Positions 33,681 to 41,495 of a DNA stretch of 64,000 nt are shown here, piece by piece. Positions within the stretch are counted from its first letter, which is position 1, and the number at the start of each line of letters is the position of its first letter. Both the position numbers and the translations under genes were made by a program. This stretch comes from JAVKSL01 sp039583695 (GTDB lineage: Bacteria; Actinomycetota; Acidimicrobiia; Acidimicrobiales; JAJPHD01): assembly GCA_039583695.1 (NCBI GenBank), contig JAVKSL010000004.1:1-64000 (forward strand), in the 5' to 3' direction. The notes beneath the pieces were generated by a model. That model was given only the letters and a program-made list of their open reading frames with translations, ran no database searches and had not been told where the DNA came from.

Positions 33681-34901
33681 GTGAGCGGTCCCTCGCCATT
33701 CGGAGGTTTCGGAGGCAATAACCCGCTGGAGTACCTCCTCGGCGACCTGCTCAAGCTGATGTCGACCAACGCTCCGGTTCAGTGGGACCTGGCTCGCCAG
33801 CTGGCCCACACCGTGGCCAGCGACGGTCAGCCCGAGCCAAACGTCGATCCCATCGAGCGGATCCGACTGGAGGAGCTGGCGAGGGTGGCCGAGCTCCACG
33901 TCAGCGACGCCACCGGGCTCAACACCTCGACCACTGGCGGGCTGGTCTCGATCTCCGCCCTGAGCCGATCGGAGTGGGCTTGGCACACCCTGGACGCTTG
34001 GCGGCCACTCTTCGAGACCCTGGCCAAAGCGATCCACCCTGCCAGCCCAGATGCTCCTCCCCCCACTGTCGAGGATCACCCGGGATTTGCCCAGCTGATG
34101 GGGTCGCTGGGTCAGGTCATGGGACCCACCCTGCTGGGTCTCCAGGTCGGTTCGGCGCTCGGTCACCTGGCTCGGCGGGCGATGGGGCCCTACGTGCTGC
34201 CGATTCCAAGGCCGCGCTCGGACGAGCTGGGCTTGGTGGCCTCGAATATCTCCAGCTTCGCCAATGACTGGAGCCTGCCGGTCGACGACGTGCGGCTGTG
34301 GGTGTGCCTCAGCGAGCTGACCCACCATTCAGTGCTGGGCCGCCCCCACGTGCGCAGACGGCTCGAGGAGCTGTTGAGCGCGTACGTCGGTGGCTTCCGA
34401 CCCGACACCGCTGCCCTGGAGGAGCTGCTTCGTGGCCTCGACCCCACAGACCCTGCCGCTATCCAGGCGGCGATGGGCGACCCCGCTGCCCTGCTCGGCG
34501 AGCGCGCAACGCCCGAGCAGACGCTGGTTGCCGGCCAGATCGAGGCCCTGGTCGTGGTGCTGGAAGGCTACGCGGACCACGTGACAGACCTGGTGGGGTC
34601 CCGGCTCATTGCCTCATACGGGTCCCTGGCCGAGGCCATGCGGCGCCAGCGAGTGGACCGGGACCCGGGCGAGGCGATGATCGAGCAGCTGGTCGGGATG
34701 GACATGGGCCAAGACCGCTTCGACCAGGGCACGGTCTTCGTGCGCGGGGTGATCGATCGCGCCGGACCAGACGCCCTGGCGCGACTTTGGGAGTCCTCCA
34801 CGACCCTGCCCACTCCAGCCGAGGTCGGTGCTCCCGGCTTGTGGCTCGCCCGGATCGACCTCCCGACCAGGCCCGGTCCGGAGGATCAGTCGGCTTCGTA
34901 G
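33681..34901 (+). CDS. DUF2342 (zincin-like) protein with altered HExxH
   Basis: This 406-residue protein is of the actinobacterial zinc-dependent metalloprotease-like family. SGPSPFGGFG at the N-terminus, VLPIPRPRSDELGLVASNI, and the C-terminal FDQGTVFVRGVIDRAGPDALARLWES are typical. The helix that normally carries the zinc motif reads LWVCLSELTHHSVLG, so the first His of HExxH is a Ser. Activity as a metallopeptidase is therefore doubtful. It starts with GTG 20 bp after the HtrA-like gene, possibly one operon, and converges with the next minus-strand gene (16-nt overlap). Confidence 0.82.
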   Translation: MSGPSPFGGFGGNNPLEYLLGDLLKLMSTNAPVQWDLARQLAHTVASDGQPEPNVDPIERIRLEELARVAELHVSDATGLNTSTTGGLVSISALSRSEWAWHTLDAWRPLFETLAKAIHPASPDAPPPTVEDHPGFAQLMGSLGQVMGPTLLGLQVGSALGHLARRAMGPYVLPIPRPRSDELGLVASNISSFANDWSLPVDDVRLWVCLSELTHHSVLGRPHVRRRLEELLSAYVGGFRPDTAALEELLRGLDPTDPAAIQAAMGDPAALLGERATPEQTLVAGQIEALVVVLEGYADHVTDLVGSRLIASYGSLAEAMRRQRVDRDPGEAMIEQLVGMDMGQDRFDQGTVFVRGVIDRAGPDALARLWESSTTLPTPAEVGAPGLWLARIDLPTRPGPEDQSAS

Positions 34902-35170
34902 GTGTCGGGGAGGCCCAGGTCCCAGTCGAGGATCAGGTTCTCGCGCTCGGCGTCTCGAACCACCCGCTCCCGATTGCGACGAAATTGGGGATCGTGCGGT
35001 GGCAGGAGCGCCAATCGGGCGAGCGCGCGCTGGCGGAACTCCTCCAGCAGGTTGCGATCCCCAAAGATCGCCTCCACCTCCCAGTGCGGCGCAACCGGGC
35101 CCAGGTAGAGGATCCTGACGTGGCCGCGCGCCGGCTGTGCCTGCTCGAGGCTCTCTGGTGATGTCGACAT
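34886..35170 (-). CDS. Conserved small actinobacterial protein of unknown function
   Basis: The 94-residue protein reads VRILYLGPVAPHWEVEAIFGD, then EEFRQRALARLALLPPHDPQF and VVRDAERENLILDWDLGLPD. It has balanced charge and a clear alpha/beta pattern. It is soluble, with no signal peptide. The ATG at 35170 is the first start in frame. The 3' end overlaps the DUF2342 gene by 16 nt in convergent orientation. No function is known to me. Confidence 0.7.
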   Translation of the reverse strand: MSTSPESLEQAQPARGHVRILYLGPVAPHWEVEAIFGDRNLLEEFRQRALARLALLPPHDPQFRRNRERVVRDAERENLILDWDLGLPDTYEAD

Positions 35171-35236
35171 AGAGCATCACCCTACGTGCTGCCGTGATCG
35201 TATAAGCTGTGCGAGCCAGCTACATCCGCCAGTTTG

Positions 35237-35315
35237 ATCCACCGACACTGGTAGCCCGGAGGTCATCTTTGGGATTGGCTGGCCCGCACAGGGCGAGCGG
35301 CTTGTGTCGGTGGAT
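35237..35315 (+). promoter_or_regulatory. 12-bp perfect inverted repeat in the whiB leader
   Basis: ATCCACCGACAC at 35237-35248 and GTGTCGGTGGAT at 35304-35315 are perfect inverted copies separated by 55 nt. The second arm ends 13 nt before the whiB ATG, just before its GGAGG ribosome site. In RNA the pair would form a long-range stem ending next to the ribosome-binding site. As DNA it could be two half-sites of an operator. Confidence 0.5.
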
Positions 35316-35328
35316 TAGTGGAGGTGTC

Positions 35329-35565
35329 ATGGATACAACATGGATGGCCGAGGGCAAGTGTCGGGATCTTCCCCCGTCGATGTTCTTCCCCAGCGACGGG
35401 GTCGGTGTCGATGTGGCCAGGCGGGTCTGTGCAGATTGCCCGGTCAAGGAGCCCTGCCTCGAGTACGCGCTCTACAACCGCATCGACCACGGGGTATGGG
35501 GCGGCTGCTCCGAACGGGAGCGGCGCCGCATAGCTCGTCGAAGGCGCCTCGCCGCCACCACCTGA
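35329..35565 (+). CDS. WhiB-family iron-sulfur regulator
   Basis: This 78-residue protein has the four Fe-S cysteines of the family (KCRD, VCADC, PVKEPC). The turn GVWGG is followed by the basic DNA-binding tail SERERRRIARRRR. WhiB-like proteins bind a 4Fe-4S cluster, associate with the primary sigma factor, and control development or stress responses. The ATG at 35329 has GGAGG upstream. A long inverted repeat in its leader may affect expression. Confidence 0.93.
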   Translation: MDTTWMAEGKCRDLPPSMFFPSDGVGVDVARRVCADCPVKEPCLEYALYNRIDHGVWGGCSERERRRIARRRRLAATT

Positions 35566-35605
35566 GCACCCGAACCAGCTCGGCAACCCAACTTGGCCCA
35601 CGTGG

Positions 35606-36442
35606 ATGCCCATGTGCCCAAGCTTGCTGGAATGCGTGGTCAACATCTCCGAGGGACGCAACCGCACGACCATCGATGCCTTGGCCGACGCCGCGGGTGA
35701 GGCTCTGCTCGACCTGCACGCCGATGCCGACCACCACAGGTCGGTCTTCACGCTCGCCGGCCCTAGCTTGGACCGGTCACTGCGGTCGCTGGCGCGCCGG
35801 GCAGTCGAGCTGGTGGACCTCCGCTCTCATCATGGCGCCCACCCGCGACTCGGCGCGCTCGACGTCGTGCCGTTTGCCCCCCTTGCTGGGAACGCCGTGG
35901 ACCAGGCAAGCATTGACCAGGCCATCGCAGCCCGGAACAGCTTCGCTGCCTGGGCGTCAGCCGAGCTGTGCCTGCCGTGCTTCCTCTACGGTCCCGGGCG
36001 CGGCCTCCCCGAGATTCGCCGGTACGCCTTTGGCCCCATCTCCCCAGACCTCGGGCCTCCCCTGCCCCACCCCAGCGCGGGAGCGGTGTGCGTAGGCGCC
36101 CGTCCGGTGCTCGTCGCTTACAACCTTTGGCTGGCCAGCGACGATCTGCACCAGGCACGCCAGGTGGCCAGAGCGCTTCGCGGTCCACACCTGCGGACTC
36201 TCGCCCTGGCGCTGGGCGGCGGTCGGGTGCAGGTGTCGTGCAACCTCGCCGATCCCACCCGGCTGGGCCCAGCTCAAGTGTACGATGCCGTGGCAGCCCT
36301 GGCTCGGGTGGCACGCGCCGAGCTGGTCGGCCTCGTTCCCGCGTCGGTGCTAAGGGCCGTCCCCCCCCGGCGCTGGGATCAGCTGGACCTCGACGAGGAC
36401 CGCACGATCGAGGCGCGTCTGGCCATGCGACTAGCTGGCTGA
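35606..36442 (+). CDS. Glutamate formiminotransferase-like protein
   Basis: The 278-residue protein has the formiminotransferase N-subdomain (CVVNISEGRNRTTIDALADAA) and the catalytic-zone HHRSVFTLAG with D-x-RSHHGAHPRLGALDVVPF. It ends with the C-subdomain (VQVSCNLADP, LVGLVPASVL). Members move a formimino or formyl group between glutamate and tetrahydrofolate in histidine breakdown or folate metabolism. It is a stand-alone form without the cyclodeaminase half. No histidine-utilisation genes are nearby. The 3' end overlaps the convergent whiB gene by 12 nt. Confidence 0.9.
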   Translation: MPMCPSLLECVVNISEGRNRTTIDALADAAGEALLDLHADADHHRSVFTLAGPSLDRSLRSLARRAVELVDLRSHHGAHPRLGALDVVPFAPLAGNAVDQASIDQAIAARNSFAAWASAELCLPCFLYGPGRGLPEIRRYAFGPISPDLGPPLPHPSAGAVCVGARPVLVAYNLWLASDDLHQARQVARALRGPHLRTLALALGGGRVQVSCNLADPTRLGPAQVYDAVAALARVARAELVGLVPASVLRAVPPRRWDQLDLDEDRTIEARLAMRLAG

Positions 36443-36715
36443 GGCGTGCTGCCGGGCTGCCTCTACCGCTCTCGACCTACGCAGCCACCGGCGCTCCCGC
36501 TCCGAGAGGCCACCCCAGATCCCGAACTTCTCGCCATAGCTGATCGCATACTCCAGGCACTCCTCCCGCACAACGCAGCCCCGACAGACCTCCTTCGCCT
36601 CCCGGGTGGAGCCCCCGCGCTGGGGAAAGAATAGGTCGGGGTCAACCCCCATGCAGTTGGCTCGCTGGTGCCAGGCGAACTCTTGAGCTAGCAGATCGGA
36701 AAAATTTGACTCCAT
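36431..36715 (-). CDS. WhiB-family iron-sulfur regulator
   Basis: This 94-residue WhiB protein reads WHQRANCMGVDPDLFFPQRG, VCRGCVVREECLEYAI, FGIWGGLSERERRWLRR. All four cysteines and the GIWGG turn are present, so Fe-S binding and sigma-factor interaction are expected. The start at ATG 36715 has GGGGAGATG upstream, and the long frame further upstream is not coding. A 12-bp palindrome lies about 38-49 bp upstream. Confidence 0.93.
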   Translation of the reverse strand: MESNFSDLLAQEFAWHQRANCMGVDPDLFFPQRGGSTREAKEVCRGCVVREECLEYAISYGEKFGIWGGLSERERRWLRRSRAVEAARQHASAS

Positions 36716-36747
36716 CTCAGTACATCTCCCCTCGCCGGGATTGTTCC

Positions 36748-36770
36748 CAGCACTGTAATTACAGCACTGT
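36748..36770 (-). promoter_or_regulatory. Palindrome and direct repeat upstream of whiB
   Basis: The segment contains CAGCACTGT twice (36748-36756 and 36762-36770). Between them is the perfect 12-bp palindrome CTGTAATTACAG at 36753-36764. The A/T-rich centre and the location 38 bp before the start codon suit an operator or -10/-35 overlap for this whiB. Confidence 0.45.
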
Positions 36771-36889
36771 TGGCCGAGCGTGTCCAGTCGCCGGGCGAGC
36801 TGGTGGCGAGTGGGCACGAGAGCGCGGGACAAAAGGGCAGCATTCCTACAAGATCCAGGTAAGGTCATCTTGAGCGAGAAGGGGCAATC

Positions 36890-37804
36890 GTGTTGGTCGT
36901 AGTCCTTGCCTTGGGCGCCGCCGTCTTCAACGCGCTGTCGTCGGTGCTGCAGCGCTACGCGGCCCGAGATGCCCCTGACGAGGACTCGCTGCGGCTGAAG
37001 CTGGTGGGCTACCTGCTCCACCGGCCGGCCTGGCTGGGCGGGCTGGTCGCCATGATCCTCGCCTTCTTGTGCCAGGCCACGGCCCTCACCCGGGGAACCC
37101 TGTCGATCGTGCAGCCCATCTTGGTCATGGAGCTGCTTTTCGTGCTCGCGATCTTGTTCCTGTGGTTCCACGTCCAGGTGGGCACTCTGGAGTGGGCAGG
37201 GGCGGTCGCCACGGTGGTGGGCCTCGGTGGGTTCCTGGCCGTGGCCAGACCCTCGGGCGCCCGGGCCACGCCGTCGCTTTTTGCGCTCGGCGCCACCATT
37301 GCCGGCATCGCAGTGGTGATCGCCATCGCGATCACCCTGTCTCGCCGGGCTGGGCCCCCGGGTCGGGCTGCCCTGTTCGGCGTGGCGGCCGGGGCGACGT
37401 TCGGGCTGACTGCGGGGATCATCAAGGTCTTCACCGACTCCATTGCGAAGGACGGTCTCGGCCCCGCTCTGGCCGGCTGGCCCCCCTACTTGTTGGTCCT
37501 GACCGGGCTGGGCGCGTTGTTCCTGGCCCAGAATGCGTTTCAGGCTGGCCCCCTGACTGCCTCCCAGCCTGCGCTCACTATCACCGACCCCGTGGTGAGC
37601 GTGGCCATAGGGGTCGGCTTGTTCGGGGACCACCTGGCACACAGCGGTGTGGACATCACCCTGGAGACGGTGTCTTTCGTCCTGATGGCCCTCGGGATCG
37701 TCCTGGTCAGCTTCTCGCCACACATCTCCGGGGACGCGACCGTAGGGCAGGACCGTCGAGCTGAGGCTTCGCCTTCGGCCAGGAGCGGCATCGAGGAAGC
37801 CTGA
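36890..37804 (+). CDS. DMT-superfamily (EamA-like) transporter
   Basis: This 304-residue integral membrane protein has nine or ten spans and the two-fold repeat of the drug/metabolite transporter superfamily. First-half features are LALGAAVFNALSSVLQRYAA and ALTRGTLSIVQPILVMELLFVLAILF. Second-half features are GAALFGVAAGATFGL-type and ITDPVVSVAIGVGLFGDHL segments. Actinobacterial members of this DMT group are uncharacterised, and the substrate is unknown. It starts with GTG at 36890 and is transcribed away from whiB. Confidence 0.85.
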   Translation: MLVVVLALGAAVFNALSSVLQRYAARDAPDEDSLRLKLVGYLLHRPAWLGGLVAMILAFLCQATALTRGTLSIVQPILVMELLFVLAILFLWFHVQVGTLEWAGAVATVVGLGGFLAVARPSGARATPSLFALGATIAGIAVVIAIAITLSRRAGPPGRAALFGVAAGATFGLTAGIIKVFTDSIAKDGLGPALAGWPPYLLVLTGLGALFLAQNAFQAGPLTASQPALTITDPVVSVAIGVGLFGDHLAHSGVDITLETVSFVLMALGIVLVSFSPHISGDATVGQDRRAEASPSARSGIEEA

Positions 37805-37866
37805 GGTCTAGCATCCACGGCGATTAGTACCTTGATATGTGGCAGGTACTGGTATATTTTGCCCAG

Positions 37867-38283
37867 ATGACCTCATTTCGCATCGGCCAGGCTGCCAAGC
37901 TGCTGGGCGTGAGCTCGGACACCGTGCGGCGGTGGGGTGACGATGGCCGTTTCGAGATCGGCAGGGACCCAAGCGGGCATCGGGTGATCGACGGGGCGGC
38001 CCTGGCGGCGTTCGCCGCCTCCCAGGCGGGTGACGGCGAGATCCCCACGGTTTCCAACGAGTCGGCGCGCAACCGGTTCACCGGGATCGTCACCAAGGTG
38101 ACCAGGGATGTCGTCATGGCCCAGGTGGAGCTACAGGCAGGGCCCCACCGTTTGGTGTCACTCATGAGCCGCGAGGCCGCCGACGAGCTGGGCCTGGTCC
38201 CAGGTGTCCTCGCCGTGGCGGCAATCAAGGCAACCAACGTGATCGTCGAGCTGCCCACGCCCTCAAGGGGGGACCAACCATGA
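37867..38283 (+). CDS. Molybdate-responsive HTH-TOBE regulator
   Basis: The 138-residue protein has an N-terminal MerR/excisionase-type HTH (FRIGQAAKLLGVSSDTVRRW then GHRVIDGAALAAF). A C-terminal Mop/TOBE oxyanion-binding domain follows (RNRFTGIVTKVTRDVVMAQVEL, SREAADELGLVPGVLAVAAIKATNVIV). It likely binds molybdate or tungstate and regulates the following modA-modBC genes, to which it is coupled by an ATGA overlap. The ATG at 37867 is preceded by TATATTTT, which could be a -10 element. Confidence 0.9.
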   Translation: MTSFRIGQAAKLLGVSSDTVRRWGDDGRFEIGRDPSGHRVIDGAALAAFAASQAGDGEIPTVSNESARNRFTGIVTKVTRDVVMAQVELQAGPHRLVSLMSREAADELGLVPGVLAVAAIKATNVIVELPTPSRGDQP

Positions 38284-39194
38284 GAGTCCGTCCGATCCTC
38301 GCCGCTGGCGCGCTGTCCAGCCTGGCCCTGGTGGCCGCGGCGTGCGGCACCACCACGACAACGCCGGCTGGCGGCACCACCACCTCCTCGCCCAATGGCA
38401 CGACCCCCAAGGGCTCCGGGCCAGTCAACGTCGCCTACGCAGCGTCCCTCGAGGACACCATGAACAACGCGATCGGCCCTGCGTTCAACCAGGCCACCGG
38501 GTACACCTTCGTCGGCTTCCCAGGCGGATCCACTGCCCTGGAGCACGATATCAGCGGCAAGGTGAAGCAGGAGGACGTGTTCATCAGCGCCTCGCGCAAG
38601 GCGGACATCGGCCTCGAGGGTGCGTCCAACGGCAACTGGGTCTCGTGGTATGCCACCTTCGCCACCACTAAGCTGGTGCTGGGCTACAACCCCAGGAGCC
38701 GCTTCGCCAGCCAGCTCAAGACCAAGCCGTGGTACCAGGTGGTCGGGCAGTCCGGATTCAGGCTCGGGTTCACCAATCCGGCAACCGACCCCAAGGGCGT
38801 GCTCGCGGTCGCTGCCCTCGACACCGCGGCCACCAGGTACAACGAGCCAGCACTGAAGACCATCGCCAAAGATGTCAACGACCAGTACCCCGAGTCCGCC
38901 CTGGTTGGCCGGCTGCAGTCTGGCGAGCTCGATGCAGGATTTTTCTACACAGTCGAGGCCACTGCCGCCAACCTCACGACAGTGTCTCTGGACCCGGTCG
39001 CCGAGACCGGTCCCTACACGATCACAGTGCTGAAGCGTGCGCCAAACGCGGCCGGGGCGAACGCGTTCGTCGAGTTCCTGCTCAGCACCCAGGGTCAGTC
39101 GCTGTTGACCCAGCTAAAGCTGACCGTCACCAACCCGCCACAGGTGGTCGGCAGCCCCCCCACGGCGCTTAGCTCGGTGCTGCCCTCCTCTTGA
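38280..39194 (+). CDS. modA: Molybdate-binding lipoprotein
   Basis: This 304-residue periplasmic-type binding protein has lipobox LVAAACGT. Fold features of ModA/WtpA are VNVAYAASLEDTMNNAIGPAFNQATGY, QEDVFISASRKADIGLEG, GFRLGFTNPATDPKGVLAVAAL and ELDAGFFYTVEAT. The pattern is closer to the ModA/WtpA-like group that takes molybdate or tungstate. It is the middle gene of a coupled operon, with start overlapping the regulator and stop overlapping the ModBC gene. Confidence 0.9.
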   Translation: MRVRPILAAGALSSLALVAAACGTTTTTPAGGTTTSSPNGTTPKGSGPVNVAYAASLEDTMNNAIGPAFNQATGYTFVGFPGGSTALEHDISGKVKQEDVFISASRKADIGLEGASNGNWVSWYATFATTKLVLGYNPRSRFASQLKTKPWYQVVGQSGFRLGFTNPATDPKGVLAVAALDTAATRYNEPALKTIAKDVNDQYPESALVGRLQSGELDAGFFYTVEATAANLTTVSLDPVAETGPYTITVLKRAPNAAGANAFVEFLLSTQGQSLLTQLKLTVTNPPQVVGSPPTALSSVLPSS

Positions 39195-41347
39195 TCCGCA
39201 AAGCCTCACCAGGCTCCCCGAGCCGCTACGAGGGCGGTTACGGGGCCTCCCGGGGGCTGGGGGGCCTTCGGCGCAGCCCGCTGCCGTGGTTGGGGGGGTT
39301 GCTCGGCCTCTACCTGCTCGTTCCCATTGCCGCCCAACTCTGGCGGGTCACCTCCAACGTCGGAGTGAGCGAACCAACCGCAGGATTGGGCTCGGCCCTC
39401 GCCATCTCGATGCTCACGGCCACAATATCGTCTGCGATAATCGCCCTGCTCGGCATCCCGCTGGCCTGGACCCTGTCCCAGGCCCGGGGCCGCGCCTGGG
39501 AGATCATCGGCGTGGCGGTGCAGCTTCCCCTGGCGCTGCCCCCACTGATGAGCGGGATACTCCTGGTCGAGCTGTTCGGGCCGTACCGCTTTGTCGGTCA
39601 GCTTTTCGGGGGCCGCCTGACCACGACCGCGGCAGGGATCGTGCTGGCGCAGACCTTCGTCGCTTCTCCCTTCTTGGTGATTGCGGCTCGCTCTGCCTTC
39701 TCCAGCATCGACCCCGGGTTGCTGGAGATGGCGTCCACGCTCGGACATCGGAGCTGGTCAAGATTTGGGCGGGTCAGCCTTCCGTTGGCAGCTCCGGGCA
39801 TACGAGCCGGCTTGCTGTTGACCTGGTTGAGGGCATTCGGCGAGTTCGGCGCCACGGAGATCGTGGCGTACCACCCGTACTCGCTGCCGGTGTTCACCTT
39901 CGTGCAGTTCGACGCCACCGGCCTGCCAGCCACCCTGGCTCCAACCGGAGCGGCGATCCTGGCAGCCATCGTGGTCCTGGCGCTGGCGCGCTGGCGGCCC
40001 CTGCGCTGGATCTGGGCGCAGTGGGGCCCGAAGGGGCGTGCCGGTGCGGCCCTGGTAGAGCGAGGCCCGGGGGGGCGCGGCCTGGCGGCGCTGGGGATGG
40101 GCCTGGCCGGGATCAAAGTGTCGGGGAGGAACGACTCGGCGACCCCGCAATGGGCTGGCGAAGGCACCGGACACGGGGCCGGCAGCATGGGGGCCGGCAG
40201 CATGGGGGCCGGCAGCATGGGGGCACCGACCCCGGGCGCTGGCGCGGCTGGCCGAACTGCCACCGGCCGGCCCCCAAAGCTGGCCTTTGACCTGGACACC
40301 CGGCTCGGAAACTTCGAGCTGCGACTCGAGCACCGCTGCAGTGCGCCTCACCTGGCAATCCTGGGACCTTCCGGGGCCGGCAAGTCTCTCACCCTGCGAT
40401 GCCTCGCCGGGCTGCGGGGCCCCAAGGTCGGGACCGTAAAGCTCGGTGAGCGCAGGCTCGGCGCCCTCGCTCCTGAGGATCGCCGGATCGGCTGGGTACC
40501 GCAGGACTCCGCTCTGTTCCCTCACCTGAGCGTCTGGCGCCAGCTCACATTCGGTGTCGGAACCGACCCTGCCCTGGCAAAGCAGTGGATCGTGCGCCTG
40601 GGCCTGTGCGGCCTCGAAGACCGGCTGCCCCACCAGCTCTCCGGCGGCCAGCGCCAACGCGTTGCCCTGGCCCGGGCCCTGGCCCGCGCTCCCGACATCA
40701 TCCTGCTCGACGAGCCTTTCTCCGCACTGGACAAGCCAGTCAGAGACCAGCTCCGTCGTGAGCTGCGTCGCCTCCAGGCAGAGATCGGCATCGCCACCGT
40801 GCTGGTGACCCACGACCCCGAGGAGGCCGCCATCTTGGCCGACGAGGTCATCATCATCGACAACGGTCGATCCCTGCAGGCGGGCACCAGGGAAGTTGTC
40901 TTCAGGCGGCCCGCCTCGCCCCAGGTGGCCCGCCTGCTGGGGATCGAAAACCTGCGCACGGGCACGATGCTGAGCCCGACCATCCTTATGAGCCACGGAG
41001 CTCACCTTTGCGTATCCGACGTCGGCATAGCACCGGGCTCGCCGATCACCTGGTGCATCCGCTCGGAGCATCTGTTGGTGAGGCCCGAGTCAGACACCGA
41101 GCTGATCAGGGGAACTTACGGCGCAACGGTGTTGGAAGTGCTGGACCTGGGCTGCCAACGCGAGGTGAGCGTGCAACTCGACGGTGGGTTGGAGCTGACT
41201 GCGACAACTCTCGGAGACTATGACCTGGCGCCCGGCCAGGGCTGTAACATCGCGATCCCCCCCGGGGCAGTCAGCCTGTGGTCGGCCCAAGTCGACGAGC
41301 TCACGGTCGACTCACCCAAGCCGAGCGGGGCCGCTATGCCAACCTGA
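39191..41347 (+). CDS. Fused molybdate ABC permease-ATPase (ModB-ModC)
   Basis: The 718-residue protein joins two normally separate subunits. Residues 1 to about 285 are the permease, with five or six spans and the EAA loop SIDPGLLEMASTLGHRSWSRFGRVSLPLA. After a Gly-rich linker comes the ATPase (about 360-590), with Walker A GPSGAGKSL, signature LSGGQRQRVALARALA, Walker B IILLDEPFSALD and switch VTHDPEEA. A C-terminal Mop-like domain follows (about 630-705). It starts with TTG overlapping the modA stop. The linker has a 15-bp unit repeated three times (AGSMG). One polypeptide dimer would make the whole transporter core. Confidence 0.93.
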   Translation: MIRKASPGSPSRYEGGYGASRGLGGLRRSPLPWLGGLLGLYLLVPIAAQLWRVTSNVGVSEPTAGLGSALAISMLTATISSAIIALLGIPLAWTLSQARGRAWEIIGVAVQLPLALPPLMSGILLVELFGPYRFVGQLFGGRLTTTAAGIVLAQTFVASPFLVIAARSAFSSIDPGLLEMASTLGHRSWSRFGRVSLPLAAPGIRAGLLLTWLRAFGEFGATEIVAYHPYSLPVFTFVQFDATGLPATLAPTGAAILAAIVVLALARWRPLRWIWAQWGPKGRAGAALVERGPGGRGLAALGMGLAGIKVSGRNDSATPQWAGEGTGHGAGSMGAGSMGAGSMGAPTPGAGAAGRTATGRPPKLAFDLDTRLGNFELRLEHRCSAPHLAILGPSGAGKSLTLRCLAGLRGPKVGTVKLGERRLGALAPEDRRIGWVPQDSALFPHLSVWRQLTFGVGTDPALAKQWIVRLGLCGLEDRLPHQLSGGQRQRVALARALARAPDIILLDEPFSALDKPVRDQLRRELRRLQAEIGIATVLVTHDPEEAAILADEVIIIDNGRSLQAGTREVVFRRPASPQVARLLGIENLRTGTMLSPTILMSHGAHLCVSDVGIAPGSPITWCIRSEHLLVRPESDTELIRGTYGATVLEVLDLGCQREVSVQLDGGLELTATTLGDYDLAPGQGCNIAIPPGAVSLWSAQVDELTVDSPKPSGAAMPT
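40176..40220 (+). repeat. 15-bp triplet repeat in the ModBC linker
   Basis: GGGCCGGCAGCATGG occurs three times without interruption and in frame, encoding repeated AGSMG in the flexible linker between permease and ATPase. The perfect identity suggests recent slippage. Confidence 0.9.
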
Positions 41348-41442
41348 GGCGTTCTTGTCGTGATGACGAACCAAAAACGCAAACCATCGTGACAAGAGTG
41401 CCTTTGCGTCACACTTTCGGACGCCGCAGCCGGCCCGACAGC

Positions 41443-41484
41443 CTGCGCCCACCGGCCTGCGCCCACCGGCCTGCGCCCACCGGC
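41443..41484. repeat. 14-bp tandem repeat between modBC and glmS
   Basis: CTGCGCCCACCGGC occurs three times at 41443-41484 in the short convergent spacer. It has no spacers and is not a CRISPR. It may interfere with or assist transcription termination between the convergent genes. Confidence 0.85.
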
Positions 41485-41495
41485 CTGCCAGGTCC

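Noticed and set aside
36716..37723. N-terminal extension of the minus-strand whiB frame
   Set aside because: The extension is antisense to the DMT transporter and rich in low-complexity Gln/Gly/Arg. The WhiB domain has its own ATG and ribosome site at 36715.
41348..41400. Terminator between modBC and glmS
   Set aside because: CTTGTCGTGATG and CATCGTGACAAG form only an imperfect stem with central mismatches and a long loop, too weak to call.
41443..41484. CRISPR-like repeat
   Set aside because: Units of 14 bp are directly adjacent with no spacers, so this is a simple tandem repeat.
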